Shown here in pieces: positions 63,615 through 64,000 of a stretch of DNA of 64,000 nucleotides (within the stretch, counting starts at the first letter, position 1; each line of letters starts with the position of its first letter). Source of the DNA: Faecalibacterium sp. I3-3-33 (GTDB taxonomy: Bacteria; Bacillota; Clostridia; Oscillospirales; Ruminococcaceae); the NCBI RefSeq assembly GCF_023347295.1, contig NZ_CP094469.1:124001-188000 (forward strand), given 5' to 3'. The notes beneath the pieces are model-generated. The model did no database searches and had not been told where the DNA came from. It was given only the letters and a program-made list of their open reading frames with translations. Both the position numbers and the translations under genes were made by a program.

Positions 63615-64000
63615 ATGAAACATACAGATATCATCAACAGCCTGAGTCTGGAACAAAAATGCGCCCTGCTGAGCGGCGGCACGGTGTTCACCACCCGGGC
63701 GCTGCCGGGCAAGGGCATCCCGGCCATTACCCTGTCGGACGGCCCCAACGGCGTGCGCAAGCAGGCGGGCGCTGCCGACCATCTGGGCCTGAACCCCAGT
63801 GTGCCCGCCACCTGCTTCCCCACCTCGGCCACCGTTGCCAACAGCTGGGACCCGGAGCTTGGCGAGGCTGTGGGCGCAGCCATGGGCGAGGAGGCCGCAG
63901 CACAGGGCGTATCGGTGCTGCTGGGTCCCGGCCTGAACATCAAGCGCAGCCCCCTGTGCGGCCGCAACTTCGAGTATTTCTCGGAGGACCCCTACCTTTC
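63615..64000 (+). CDS. GH3 family glycoside hydrolase, N-terminal part (cut by right edge)
   Basis: The visible 128 residues are the start of a GH3 catalytic barrel in the usual order: SLEQKCALLSGGTVF, IPAITLSDGPNGVRKQ (substrate-binding aspartate), CFPTSATVANSWDPEL, LLGPGLNIKRSPLCGRNFEYFSEDP. It has no signal peptide or membrane helix, unlike its neighbour, so it is probably a cytoplasmic beta-glucosidase acting on imported products. AAGAGGA precedes the start. Length and C-terminus are outside the window. Confidence 0.92.
   Translation, partial: MKHTDIINSLSLEQKCALLSGGTVFTTRALPGKGIPAITLSDGPNGVRKQAGAADHLGLNPSVPATCFPTSATVANSWDPELGEAVGAAMGEEAAAQGVSVLLGPGLNIKRSPLCGRNFEYFSEDPYL

Overview
The window looks like a gut Firmicute of the Oscillospiraceae/Ruminococcaceae, and Faecalibacterium is my best guess. 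The evidence is a GC-rich chromosome with strong C-ending codon preference, a Tn1549-like conjugation module typical of gut Clostridia, Tn4451-type serine-recombinase elements, and a starch/alpha-glucoside gene set. Genus assignment is inference from gene content; there is no rRNA in the window.

Region 1 (1 to about 18.5 kb) is an integrative conjugative element read mostly on the minus strand. From right to left its operon holds a RepA_N-like/DUF6017 protein, PcfB, the VirD4 coupling protein, Maff2, a VirB6/TrbL-like channel protein, PrgI, the VirB4 ATPase, a cytosine methyltransferase, a C40 (NlpC/P60) hydrolase, DUF4315, DUF4366 and topoisomerase III. The topoisomerase gene is cut at about 4998 by a second element. 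That element carries a TnpX-like large serine recombinase, TnpV, an ECF sigma/anti-sigma pair, a DUF3847 protein and the start of a MobA/MobL relaxase that runs off the left edge. A hairpin-rich non-coding stretch and a small conserved gene end the region near 18.5 kb.

Region 2 (18.6-23.5 kb) is a potassium module: KtrB/TrkH-like channel, KtrA/TrkA-like gate, a small membrane peptide, and a KdpD-like sensor kinase overlapping a KdpE-like regulator.

Region 3 (23.5-26.9 kb) is a compact recombinase element: structured non-coding DNA, two small genes and a second large serine recombinase.

Region 4 (26.9-41.2 kb) is the most unusual part. Two homologous giant proteins each join an intact Ser/Thr protein kinase to a STAND-type (NB-ARC-like) ATPase and a long helical C-terminus. 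They flank a PP2C phosphatase and a YbjN-like small protein. Next to them are a tandem-AAA Lon-type protease and a divergent helical protein of unknown function. The set resembles an uncharacterised sensing/effector (possibly anti-phage) island. One of the two large proteins changes abruptly in base composition between its ATPase half and its C-terminal half, as expected if sensor regions are exchanged.

Region 5 (41.4-64 kb) is ordinary-looking carbohydrate metabolism: an AraC regulator, a YcxB-like membrane protein, a TRAP transporter (DctPQM), two GH31 glycosidases, a MATE exporter, a LacI regulator facing a glucose/maltose-type PTS EIICB, an EEP-family hydrolase, 4-alpha-glucanotransferase MalQ, a LytTR/GHKL two-component pair, and two GH3 glycosidases. 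The first GH3 protein is domain-permuted and membrane-anchored; the second is cut by the right edge. Most transcription units end in clear intrinsic terminators.
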